DNA from: Planctomycetaceae bacterium
GTDB taxonomy: Bacteria; Planctomycetota; Planctomycetia; Pirellulales; Pirellulaceae
DNA length: 64,000 nt
NCBI GenBank assembly: GCA_027487485.1
Contig: JAIYDN010000112.1
Location: forward strand, 124,001-188,000
Direction of reading: 5' to 3'
A program made the translations under genes and the position numbers. The notes under the pieces are model-generated. The model saw nothing but the letters and a program-made list of their open reading frames with translations, was not told the DNA's origin and did no database searches. Shown here piece by piece: positions 27,217 to 36,490 of the stretch (position 1 is its first letter; the number at the start of each line of letters is the position of its first letter).

Positions 27217-27371
27217 GAAACGGGGCTCAATTAAGGAAGTCGCAGCGACGAGCCATTTTAGGGCAAATAGTCTCCCATCGCTTTCGGAATAGAGCTCTCT
27301 CAAAAATGACCTTGAATGTCAAGATCATTGTTGGTTGTCCGCCCGTCCCCCAAGTCCTTTTGCTGGTTCGT

Positions 27372-28808
27372 TTACTCTTTATGCTTTGCTTCGTAACCGA
27401 AATAGCTTTTGTTTTTGATGATATCCGCGACTGCCACGGGCACCATGGTTTCCCAGCTTGTATCGCCCGATTTGATTTTCTTCAGAATCTCGCGTGAGAA
27501 GATGCGCAAGCAATCGTTGCTATAGTTATCCAAGGAGTTGATTCCGCCACGGTCGAGCAGGTATCCATACAACTTGCGAAGGTCGGGAGCGATTTGAAGA
27601 TTATCGCAAGTCATCAGTTCGCCCGTCGTTTGATTTAGCAAAGGATAGCAATAGATCTTTAAATCGTTTTTAAAGAGCCGACCAAAGGATTCAAGGACCC
27701 CACCTTCAAGGGCAGTGTAGTACTTTTCATCGAACAGCTCTTGCAGACTTCCCGCCCCCATCGTGATCGCGATACTTTCTTTGGTGTAGCGAGAAAGATA
27801 CGCGGCAAGCCGGTAGTATTCGGAGTAGTCGGAGATCAAGACAGGCATTCCACAAGCGGACATGACATCCGCTCGAGCCAAAAAGTCTCGCAGGTCGATC
27901 TCGCCACCGGCTTTGAGATTGCTCATGGTAACTTCCATGACCTGGATGACTTCCTTTCCTTGAACGCTCGGCAGTTGTGAAAACTTTTCATAGGCACAGC
28001 GGAGCATGTCGAGGTTCACATTGCATACCGGCCGGAAGCTTCCGCGTTCTACCAGAATGGGTTTCTTGTACATGAATTCGGAAGGCATCAGCACCTCGCC
28101 ATCGGCGGCGAACATGGCAGCACCACTCAGTCCCAGTTCAACCAGTTTCAAGCTCATTAATCGATTATCGACGTGGCGAAACGCGATCCCTGAAAACTCG
28201 ATCATGTCGATTTCGATTCGCGAGGTGGACAGTCCATCCAGCAGGGACACGATGAGCTGATCGGGTTCGTGGCTTAAAGCGCAAGCCCCGTAAACCAAAT
28301 TGACCCCTACGATCCCTAGCGCTTCTTGTTGCAATGCGGCCTCTACATCCAGCATGCGAACATGGATGATGATTTGGCTATCTTCGTCGCGTGGGTGGGC
28401 TTGAAACTTGATGCCCATCCAGCCATGGCACTCGTTGGTCCCTTTAAAATTGCGGGCAGAAACGGTGTCCGCAAATGCGAAGAAGGCAGTCGTATCGCCA
28501 CGGACTTCGCGAAGTCGATCAAGGTTTAAGCGATGTTCGTAATCCAACATGGCCTGCAGTCGTTCCCGGCAAACATAGCGACTGGCTCTGCCGTAGATCG
28601 CGTCGCTGACCTTCATGTCGTACGCGGAAATACTTTTGGCAATGGTGCCAGCACCGCCGCCGACTCGAAAGAACCAGCGTACGACTTCCTGGCCGGCACC
28701 GATCTCGGCAAATGTTCCGTAGCGCCGAGGGTCAAGGTTTACATCTAAGGCCTTATGGTGGGTGTCAATCAGCTCGGGTTCCGAGTTCGTTCGGTAGTTT
28801 CGTCGCAT
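27372..28808 (-). CDS. conserved hypothetical protein (large soluble family)
   Basis: HHKALDVNLDPRRYGTFAEIGAGQEVVRWFFRVGGGAGTIAKSISAYDMKVSDAIYG. Confidence 0.85.
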   Translation of the reverse strand: MRRNYRTNSEPELIDTHHKALDVNLDPRRYGTFAEIGAGQEVVRWFFRVGGGAGTIAKSISAYDMKVSDAIYGRASRYVCRERLQAMLDYEHRLNLDRLREVRGDTTAFFAFADTVSARNFKGTNECHGWMGIKFQAHPRDEDSQIIIHVRMLDVEAALQQEALGIVGVNLVYGACALSHEPDQLIVSLLDGLSTSRIEIDMIEFSGIAFRHVDNRLMSLKLVELGLSGAAMFAADGEVLMPSEFMYKKPILVERGSFRPVCNVNLDMLRCAYEKFSQLPSVQGKEVIQVMEVTMSNLKAGGEIDLRDFLARADVMSACGMPVLISDYSEYYRLAAYLSRYTKESIAITMGAGSLQELFDEKYYTALEGGVLESFGRLFKNDLKIYCYPLLNQTTGELMTCDNLQIAPDLRKLYGYLLDRGGINSLDNYSNDCLRIFSREILKKIKSGDTSWETMVPVAVADIIKNKSYFGYEAKHKE

Positions 28809-28905
28809 GCTTCTTTAGGTCCGTCGGTGGAGCGAATTCAATTCAAGGATCACCACAAGATACCTTGTTATGGCAATCCGTACGAGGTTAAGGCAAATGA
28901 TACGT

Positions 28906-29145
28906 GTTGCTTCCGGATTGATGGTGCAATACGAATGCCAATCGTGCCGCGCTAGAACGGTTCGATGCGAGAGTTGTAAGCGTTTTGCCCGAGGACGCAG
29001 GAGAAAACGCAACAAATTCGCAGCGAAACGCCTGTTTTTTCTTTTCCTTGGGGTGGCCAACCTTGCTGGCCTAACTGCCTTCTTTAATCGCATGGGTGCT
29101 GGGCACGATGCGGCCAATCCGCGCAATCCCTGCTTAGCAACCTGA
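28906..29145 (+). CDS. small Cys-pair, Arg/Lys-rich protein with TM
   Basis: YECQSCRARTVRCESCKRFARGRRRKRNKFAAKRLFFLFLGVANLAGL. Confidence 0.35.
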   Translation, partial: VASGLMVQYECQSCRARTVRCESCKRFARGRRRKRNKFAAKRLFFLFLGVANLAGLTAFFNRMGAGHDAANPRNPCLAT

Positions 29146-29266
29146 GATCCAAGACGATGTGTTTTCAATCGATTCGTTTGCTTAGGGGGCATTGGGCCGT
29201 TATACTCGCGTTTCCTCTCAGGCAGCTACCATCCATTCTTTCATTGAGTATCAAGAGGATTCTATT

Positions 29267-30454
29267 ATGCCGGTGACTCGCCGTGGTTTTACATTGGGTG
29301 TGGCTAGTTCGGCCGCGACGTTGTGTTCTGGTTTTGCAGGCGAATTGTTCTTGGGTGCTGCCCATGCGGCAGGGAACGCCAATCCGAAGAAAACACGAAT
29401 TCTGTTCAATGAGAATCCTTTAGGGCCATCGCCTCTTGCCCTGAGTGCGATTGAGTCCCATGCAAGCATGCTCAGCCGGTATCCGCTGTCCGAAGGGCCG
29501 CGATTGGAGATGAAGCTCCGAAAAATGCATGGAATGAGCTACCGCGATGCGACTGGTGAGTTATCGCTCGTGCCCGCTCCAGCGCTCCAAGGAAATACAG
29601 ATTTGCTGCTAGGTGTTGGATCGTCAGAGATCTTACGATCGATCGCATGGGCTTTTGGAACTCAGGAAGGGAATTTGGTGGAAGCCAACCCGAGCTATTC
29701 TGCCTTGGGGGATGCCGTGGAGACGATGCCCGGAACCAAATTGGAGCGTCGCATTGTTCCCTTGAACGAATCGGGACGCGTTTCCACAGCGGGCATGATT
29801 CAAGCGATCGACAGCAACACGAAATTGGTAGTTGTTTGCAATCCGAACAACCCCACAGGCACATCGATCCCTTTGAGTGAAATCGAATCCTTGGCGGATG
29901 CTATTCCGAAAGACGCCCTTTTGTTGGTGGACGAGGCCTACATCGAATTCTTACCAAACGGCGATAAGGTATCGGCCATGGAACTCGCGAAGAATCGCGA
30001 CAATGTATTGGTTGCGAGAACCTTCTCGAAGATCTATGGACTTGCAGGGTTGCGTGTAGGTTATGCCGTGGCATCGACATCCGTAATCAGCAAAATCAAG
30101 CCCTTCATGTTGGGAAGACTTTCTATGAGCATGGCAGGTGTCTTGGCGGCAGAGGCTGCCTTGGACGATACGCGGCATATCGCACAAACGAAAGAGCTGC
30201 ACCAAAAGACCAACGAACTTTGGCAACGAGGCTTTCACGATGCAGGTTGGAAGATGACGCCTAGCGATGTCGGGTTTTGCTGGGTTGATTTAGGCCACGG
30301 CTGTGCCCCGCTGGTCAGTTTTTTAGCAGACCGAGGCGTTCTGATTTGTAGCGGTATGCGATGGGAGCTTCCCAACTACGTTCGCATTTCCATGGGTACC
30401 GACAGCGAGAACGACCAACTGCTTAGCGGCATCCGTGCCTTCAAGAAAGCGTAA
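29267..30454 (+). CDS. PLP-dependent aminotransferase (HisC-like) with Tat signal peptide
   Basis: MPVTRRGFTLGVASSAATLCSGFAGELFLGAAHAAG; NENPLGPSPLAL; NPNNPTGTSIPLSEIE; LLVDEAYIEF; FSKIYGLAGLRVGY. Confidence 0.9.
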   Translation: MPVTRRGFTLGVASSAATLCSGFAGELFLGAAHAAGNANPKKTRILFNENPLGPSPLALSAIESHASMLSRYPLSEGPRLEMKLRKMHGMSYRDATGELSLVPAPALQGNTDLLLGVGSSEILRSIAWAFGTQEGNLVEANPSYSALGDAVETMPGTKLERRIVPLNESGRVSTAGMIQAIDSNTKLVVVCNPNNPTGTSIPLSEIESLADAIPKDALLLVDEAYIEFLPNGDKVSAMELAKNRDNVLVARTFSKIYGLAGLRVGYAVASTSVISKIKPFMLGRLSMSMAGVLAAEAALDDTRHIAQTKELHQKTNELWQRGFHDAGWKMTPSDVGFCWVDLGHGCAPLVSFLADRGVLICSGMRWELPNYVRISMGTDSENDQLLSGIRAFKKA

Positions 30455-30562
30455 CTTCAAGCGAAACGCGTACGCAAAGCTCATTGGGTTAGGCTCATTG
30501 GGTTCATCGGCCGTTAACATGTTCTTCTATGAGCCGCTGGCGCTAGCCGCGTTGATTTTCAT

Positions 30563-30839
30563 AACCCGAAGCGTAAGTTTTGATGTCGCGCATGTATGGC
30601 TCGGTCGCGCATCTTAGGCCCGGAGGGCCGACATAACCATTGCCGGTGGCGCGAGCCACCGGTTCACAGATCTTAACGAACAAAGGCCTGAAGGGCCGAC
30701 ACATTGGTGTCTGTGTCGGCCCTTCAGGCCTGCAATAATGTTTACTGACGCGTTCCGGTGGCTTACGCCACCGGCAATGGATGTGTCGGGCTTCCAGCCC
30801 TTTCAAAAATGCGCAACTTCAAAACTTACGCTTCGGGTT
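30563..30839. repeat. 277-bp nested palindromic element with terminal inverted repeats
   Basis: AACCCGAAGCGTAAGTTTTGA at left, its reverse complement at right; internal GCCGGTGGC/GCCACCGGC and AGGCCTGAAGGGCCGACACA...TGTGTCGGCCCTTCAGGCCT. Confidence 0.9.
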
Positions 30840-31005
30840 GTGAAAGCAGTCGGCATTGTTTGCAACCCAACGCAACAAGTTCCGCGAGCTTGATTTACCT
30901 TCAAACCGAACTAGGTTCATGAATAATCCTCGCTCCCGCCCGCGGTTCAAGCAAAGACAAAGCGCGGTTTCGTTGGGGCGATATGCTTACCATCGAATCG
31001 ATGTG

Positions 31006-32475
31006 TCAACCTTGGCTGGAGTTGGGGGATCGTTCCTTCGATTGCTGCAGCCATACTTGATCGGGACTGGCATGTTGCTGGGCCGCAAGTTGTTCAATGT
31101 TCTCGCGCTGATGCAGAATCAATCGAGTCAATTGATCTCGAGAATCGTTTACCAAGGCTAAGAACCCGTGAATCAATCCTTCGCCTTCCAGCTGACCGTT
31201 GGCAAACTTGGTCACCGCTTCCGACTTGAGATCGGCAAGCTCCTTCTGAAGGCGAATTAATGAAGCAAGATCGAGATTAGCAGAAAGCTCGTTGTGCAAA
31301 GATTCGCTTTCGATCGCGATGACGCGTTCCATGTAATTCGCGAAGCTAGATTCACGTCGCCTTCTAGCCTTTTGACGAGCCCATTGCACCACGAAAAAAG
31401 TCCCCCCTGCCAATGTTGCCGTGATAGCAAGAACCTTTTCAAAGTAGTCTACGGCATCCCCAGCGATGATCGGTTTGTTTCGTTGGCGGTAGGATTGAGT
31501 TCCAACATGCATTGGAAATTCCGTCGGCAAATCCAATAAACTTGCATCGATCGTAGGTCGTTCGTTCGTTGCGATGCTCGATTGAAATAAAACTTCTAGC
31601 AGTCGACTGACGGTGTCTCCGTCAACGCTTTTGTTGGCAACGAACAGCAAGCGAGTTCCAATCGTTGGTAATGTACGATTTGGCACCCGGCGTTCTACGG
31701 AGTAAGTGAAGGGGGGAATGTTGGTGGCAAACACATGCCTCCGATCGATGAGACTGCGATCTCCTTCCGCCCCAAGTTGTGCCATCGCTTCGATCGAAAA
31801 CGCCTCCCCAAACTCGACGGGTATCAATTGGTAGCTGAACGTATCAATCAAAGCGTTCGCAATGGGGGAAGGCAATGTGGATACAGAAAAGAAAGCATCG
31901 GGCATGGATTCGATTTCTTTGGTACCAATGAGTTCTGCATAGCTTTTGGTGTCCGAATGGAAATCGGGCGAGGCTCCGGTTTCATCGATCTGAAGGCCGG
32001 CGAATCGCAATACTTCGGTGGCCAACGCGTAACTACCACTTCCCGGTGTCCCTCGATTGATAGAATGGCCTTGCAGATGTTGCAGACCGTTCTGAAGGAC
32101 TGGCTCTAAAAGACCCGGCTTCACTAGGACATGCAACGGTTCTACATGCAGTGGGCAGATCTGACGAACGTTGCGAATTGTATCGTCGAAGAGTCCACCT
32201 TGTACCATGGCCAAATCGAAACTGCCGCTATTCAGTTTTTCCAGAGCCTCTTCGGAGCCGTCGGTTGGGATAACTTCGATATTGAATCCGAACGCTCGTG
32301 ATTCTTTAGCGAATTCAACTGCAAGACGATGTCGAATTCCTGTCGCATTGCCCGCTGTCATGCGTAATGACACGACACGGGGCGCCTTGGGTGTCCGCAA
32401 TCCTACCCAAGTACCTATCACAAGCAATGCCACCGCGGCTGCTAGAAGTCCCCATTCTCTCTGATTTCGAAGCAT
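31006..32475 (-). CDS. TAXI-family TRAP transporter solute receptor-like protein with C-terminal TM extension
   Basis: LRMTAGNATGIRHRLAVEFAKE...VIPTDGSEEALEKLNSGSFDLAMVQGGLFDDTIRNVRQICPLHVEPLHVLVKPG. Confidence 0.8.
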   Translation of the reverse strand: MLRNQREWGLLAAAVALLVIGTWVGLRTPKAPRVVSLRMTAGNATGIRHRLAVEFAKESRAFGFNIEVIPTDGSEEALEKLNSGSFDLAMVQGGLFDDTIRNVRQICPLHVEPLHVLVKPGLLEPVLQNGLQHLQGHSINRGTPGSGSYALATEVLRFAGLQIDETGASPDFHSDTKSYAELIGTKEIESMPDAFFSVSTLPSPIANALIDTFSYQLIPVEFGEAFSIEAMAQLGAEGDRSLIDRRHVFATNIPPFTYSVERRVPNRTLPTIGTRLLFVANKSVDGDTVSRLLEVLFQSSIATNERPTIDASLLDLPTEFPMHVGTQSYRQRNKPIIAGDAVDYFEKVLAITATLAGGTFFVVQWARQKARRRRESSFANYMERVIAIESESLHNELSANLDLASLIRLQKELADLKSEAVTKFANGQLEGEGLIHGFLALVNDSRDQLTRLILHQRENIEQLAAQQHASPDQVWLQQSKERSPNSSQG

Positions 32476-32495
32476 TGTGAACTCGTTGGTGACAG

Positions 32496-33896
32496 TTATC
32501 CGAACATGTATCGGAACAACAGAAACAGTGTCGCGGACATTGTTAAGCAAACGGGCAACGTCAGAACCCAGGCCAGCAAGATTTTGGTTATGGTGCTTCG
32601 ATCAAGATTATTGATACCTCCCGAAGCGAACATTGCACCCGCGATCCCTGACGATAGAACGTGGGTGGTACTTACTGGCAACCCCAGGTAGGTCGACGCC
32701 GCAATCGTGCTCGCGGCAACTATCTCGGCAGTGGCACCTTGAGCGTAAGTCAAATGAGTCTTGCCAATTTTCTCGCCGATGGTGACCACGATTCGCTTCC
32801 ATCCAACCATGGTTCCAATCCCTAGAGAAAGAGCGATTAGCACAACCACCCAAAAAGGGGCATAGTCGGTGAACTGCTTTAGCTTTTCGGCATTTTCGTA
32901 CAACGATTTTGCTTCCGCCGATTTCGTGAAGTCGGGTTCATTCTTGAGACTCTTGAGTTCATTTCTCAGGAGCAAAATATTCTTTCTGACCTCAAAGCTA
33001 TTTGGTCCATACTTCGATTCGCTTGCAATGGTGGCGGACAGCAAAGCAAGCTGCTCCATCGCGGCATCTGCCTTTTCCAGCTTGGATCGGAAGTCAGGGC
33101 TTGGGGCTGTTTCTTTGGCAGCGACGAAATCCTGTTGAAGGATGACAACCGCTTTCTCAAGATCCTGTGTCGGGACATTTTGATTCAAGGCAAAGGTAGC
33201 CGGAATGATCCCGATCAAGATCAACATCATGAGCCCGATTCCCTTCTGTCCATCGTTCGATCCATGCGAGAATGAAACTAAACCGCAGGTAAGCACGAGA
33301 ATGGATCGAATCCACCAAGGCGGAGGCGCGTCACCTTCAGGGGACGTGAAGAGCGTCTTACTGCGTGCGAATAATTTCGACATCAAGCTTAAAAGCATGA
33401 TCGCAAGAATGAATCCGAAAAGAGGGGAGATCAACAAGGACAAGCCCACCTCGCCGGCCTTATGCCAGTTCACGGCCGCTTCGCCTGTTCCCGGCAGCAA
33501 ACTGTAAGCGATCCCAACGCCAACGATCGATCCAACCAAGGTATGGGAACTTGAAGCGGGAATTGCCAGAAGCCAAGTCCCAAGGTTCCAAAAGATGGCA
33601 GTCAGCAAGATGGCAGCTACCATGCATAAGCTGTGGCCCATATTTTGATCGACCAAGGTTTCCACAGGTAGCATGTTGATAATCCCCATGGCAACCGCCG
33701 TGCCGCCAACAAAAACCCCGATCCCATTCAGGATGCCTGACAACAGAACCGCTCGCCAGGGCTTCAGCGAGTTTGTGTAGATTACGGTTGCGACTGCGTT
33801 GGCGGTGTCGTGAAACCCGTTGATGAATTCGAATGCACAGACGCACAGAAGGCACAAAACCAACAGAATTGACATTCCAAGATCGAGTCCGAACAC
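32496..33896 (-). CDS. inorganic phosphate transporter (PiT family)
   Basis: EFINGFHDTANAVATVIYTNSLKPWRAVLLSGILNGIGVFVGG; SFSHGSNDGQKGIG; STIAASTYLGLPVSTTHVLSSGIAG. Confidence 0.94.
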   Translation of the reverse strand: MFGLDLGMSILLVLCLLCVCAFEFINGFHDTANAVATVIYTNSLKPWRAVLLSGILNGIGVFVGGTAVAMGIINMLPVETLVDQNMGHSLCMVAAILLTAIFWNLGTWLLAIPASSSHTLVGSIVGVGIAYSLLPGTGEAAVNWHKAGEVGLSLLISPLFGFILAIMLLSLMSKLFARSKTLFTSPEGDAPPPWWIRSILVLTCGLVSFSHGSNDGQKGIGLMMLILIGIIPATFALNQNVPTQDLEKAVVILQQDFVAAKETAPSPDFRSKLEKADAAMEQLALLSATIASESKYGPNSFEVRKNILLLRNELKSLKNEPDFTKSAEAKSLYENAEKLKQFTDYAPFWVVVLIALSLGIGTMVGWKRIVVTIGEKIGKTHLTYAQGATAEIVAASTIAASTYLGLPVSTTHVLSSGIAGAMFASGGINNLDRSTITKILLAWVLTLPVCLTMSATLFLLFRYMFG

Positions 33897-33960
33897 AGTT
33901 AGCTTTCTTTAGAGGAGATTATTGTCTTTGACGAGGCCGCCGGTCTGAAGGCATTTTACT

Positions 33961-34031
33961 GAGCCGCGGGCGCTAGCCGCGTTACGGATTTGCTATAGAA
34001 ATACGTATGTCGCGGCTAGCGCCCGCGGTTC
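33961..34031. repeat. 21-bp-arm inverted repeat GAGCCGCGGGCGCTAGCCGCG
   Basis: GAGCCGCGGGCGCTAGCCGCG ... CGCGGCTAGCGCCCGCGGTTC; half copies at 30531 and 63156. Confidence 0.9.
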
Positions 34032-34151
34032 AAAATGATGTTAAGGCTTGGAAACAGACATAGTCGAATTGGCTGACAACTTATGGCAACCAGGGCGCAA
34101 TTCGTGTTAAGCTCCTGTTAATTGCGACTGTGAAACTTGCAGCCAGCGTTA

Positions 34152-36410
34152 TTAGATTTCTTCGTGCAAATTGATTTGTTGCTGAGCTTGGTTGAGCCGG
34201 GAATACGTTCCGCCTTGCTTGAGCAAATCTTCGTGCTTTCCAATCTCGGTAATGCGTCCTTTCTCCAGGACGATAATTCGGTTCGCTTTACGCAAGGTGC
34301 TAAGACGATGAGCGATTGCGATGGTGGTTCGACCTTGGACCAAAACGTCGAGGGCTTCTTGGATCTCGCGTTCGGTTTCTGTATCTACTGCCGAGGTTGC
34401 TTCGTCCAGGATGAGAATGCGAGGGTCGGTGAGCAAGGCGCGTGCGATCGAGATCCGCTGCCTTTCCCCACCTGACAACGCCTGACCTCGTTCGCCCACC
34501 AAAGAGTCGTATCCGTCCGTCAAACGCAAAATGAAGTCATGCGCCTTGGCGGCTCGAGCGGCTTCGATGATCTGATCACGAGTTGCATCGGGACGACCGT
34601 AGGAAATGTTTTCAGCGATCGACCCAAAGAACAAGAAGGGTTCCTGGAGAACGATCCCGATATTGCTTCGATAGTCGGTGATGGGAAATGAACGAATGTC
34701 CGTGCCGTCAATCTTAATGGAGCCCCCCGACACATCGTAAAAGCGGCAGACCAAGTTGACCAAGGTGCTTTTGCCAGCTCCGCTTGGACCTACTAAACCA
34801 ATCATTTCACCAGGGGCAATATCCAGGCTGACATGGTGAATGACTTGTCGGCTACCATAGCGAAAGGTCACATCTTGGAGCGAAACAGCCCCGCGCACTC
34901 GACCTGGTGCGACGGGCTTCTGAGGTTCGGAGACACTTGGAACTCGATCGAGAATTTCGAAGATTCGATAGGTCGCAGCGGCGGTTCGCTGTGCGTTTGC
35001 AAGCAACCGGCTCATGTCATCCAGGCGCACGTACAAACGTCCAATGCTTACCAAAAACAACTGCAACGTTCCGACCGTGACACCGCCACGATAGACTTGG
35101 TAAACTCCGAAGCACCATACCACGAGCAATCCAAGATCCGTGAGCAAGGTGATGACTGGCGAAAATGCGGCCCAGAGCCGATTCACGCGATTGTTAGCCT
35201 CCAGTACGTGGTCATTGCTTTGACGAAAGCGATCGACTTCGCGATTCTCTTGGGCGAATGCCTTTACGACTCGAATGCCAGGGATCGTGTCCGCAAGAAC
35301 ATTCACCATTTCCGACCAAGCCACGCTTCCTCGAGCGAACCCCATTCGAATTTTGCTTTGGACACGGGAAACAAGCCAAGCGATGAATGGAAACGGAATC
35401 AACCCAACCAATGCGAGCATCGGATCGATACAGAACAACATGATCGTTGTCATCACAATCATGAGAACATCAGTGACGAAATCGAGCAGATGGATGGATA
35501 AGAAATCGCAGATGCGCTGGGCATCGTTGCTGATTCGCGAGATCAAGTCACCCGTTCGTTTGCCGCCAAAGAACTCCAGTGACAATTTTTGCAAATGGGA
35601 GTACGTGGCATTTCGAAGATCCGCGCTGACTTGTTCGCTAACGGATGCCAATACATAGGTTTTGGCCCAGCTCAATAGCCAGCTCAGAATCGCCGATAAC
35701 AGCATCCCACCTAATAGCCACGGAACTAAACCGAAGTCTCCCGATTGTCCTTCCTGGTGGGGAATCAACACATCATCGATCAGGGGTTGCATCAACAACT
35801 GAGGGAGCAGACTTGCGGATGTGCTGAGCAAAGTAAGCACAAACCCGACGATAATCATGGTAAGCCGGGGCTTGGCGAAGCGAGTCAATCGCCAAAGAGA
35901 GCGGCTTGTCTCGGGGACTGCGGTTGGGGCACAGTTGGCACAAACGGATTGCCCAACGGCCATGGTGCCACCACAGGACGGGCAAATCGACGCGGCCTGT
36001 TCGGAGGGGTCGAGCGAGCCTGCCTTGAGTTGCTTGTACTGCGCGACAAGCTGACCGCACTGGTTATTCTTGGCGGCGGTAAACTTCCAGGATTGCAGGA
36101 GACGATCGCGGCCTAGGACTTCCAAAATCGCGAGACCAGCGCGGTCAAGCTTCTTGATGTCATGAATCTCTTCCAAAGCCCATCGCTGAAATGCCCAGTC
36201 GCTTGCCCCGGAATGTTTAGGCTGGCTTCCGATCAGGGCTTGATCGGTCAGGATGACGTAGCCCTCTCCGAAGCGAAGGGAGGGGTCTAAGTTTGGAGTG
36301 AACGCGAAAACGATTTTTTCGTTGGGTTGCAATAACCCCTTCATGTGTTTTAAAACATCCGAAGGGAGTTGCAAATCAGTCGTCAGGTCGTGCTTGGTCG
36401 GTTCGTTCAC
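34152..36410 (-). CDS. ABC exporter (fused permease-ATPase) with N-terminal extension and zinc-ribbon-like motif
   Basis: Walker A GLVGPSGAGKSTLVNL; LSGGERQRISIARALLTDPRILILDEATSAVD; CPSCGGTMAVGQSVCANC in N-terminal half. Confidence 0.93.
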   Translation of the reverse strand: MNEPTKHDLTTDLQLPSDVLKHMKGLLQPNEKIVFAFTPNLDPSLRFGEGYVILTDQALIGSQPKHSGASDWAFQRWALEEIHDIKKLDRAGLAILEVLGRDRLLQSWKFTAAKNNQCGQLVAQYKQLKAGSLDPSEQAASICPSCGGTMAVGQSVCANCAPTAVPETSRSLWRLTRFAKPRLTMIIVGFVLTLLSTSASLLPQLLMQPLIDDVLIPHQEGQSGDFGLVPWLLGGMLLSAILSWLLSWAKTYVLASVSEQVSADLRNATYSHLQKLSLEFFGGKRTGDLISRISNDAQRICDFLSIHLLDFVTDVLMIVMTTIMLFCIDPMLALVGLIPFPFIAWLVSRVQSKIRMGFARGSVAWSEMVNVLADTIPGIRVVKAFAQENREVDRFRQSNDHVLEANNRVNRLWAAFSPVITLLTDLGLLVVWCFGVYQVYRGGVTVGTLQLFLVSIGRLYVRLDDMSRLLANAQRTAAATYRIFEILDRVPSVSEPQKPVAPGRVRGAVSLQDVTFRYGSRQVIHHVSLDIAPGEMIGLVGPSGAGKSTLVNLVCRFYDVSGGSIKIDGTDIRSFPITDYRSNIGIVLQEPFLFFGSIAENISYGRPDATRDQIIEAARAAKAHDFILRLTDGYDSLVGERGQALSGGERQRISIARALLTDPRILILDEATSAVDTETEREIQEALDVLVQGRTTIAIAHRLSTLRKANRIIVLEKGRITEIGKHEDLLKQGGTYSRLNQAQQQINLHEEI

Positions 36411-36490
36411 AAGTTTTCAAGTCAGGTCATCGGAATCGTTGGGAAAGAAAGCCCAAGGATACCCAAAACAGCCGATTGCGGTGAGCGCTC

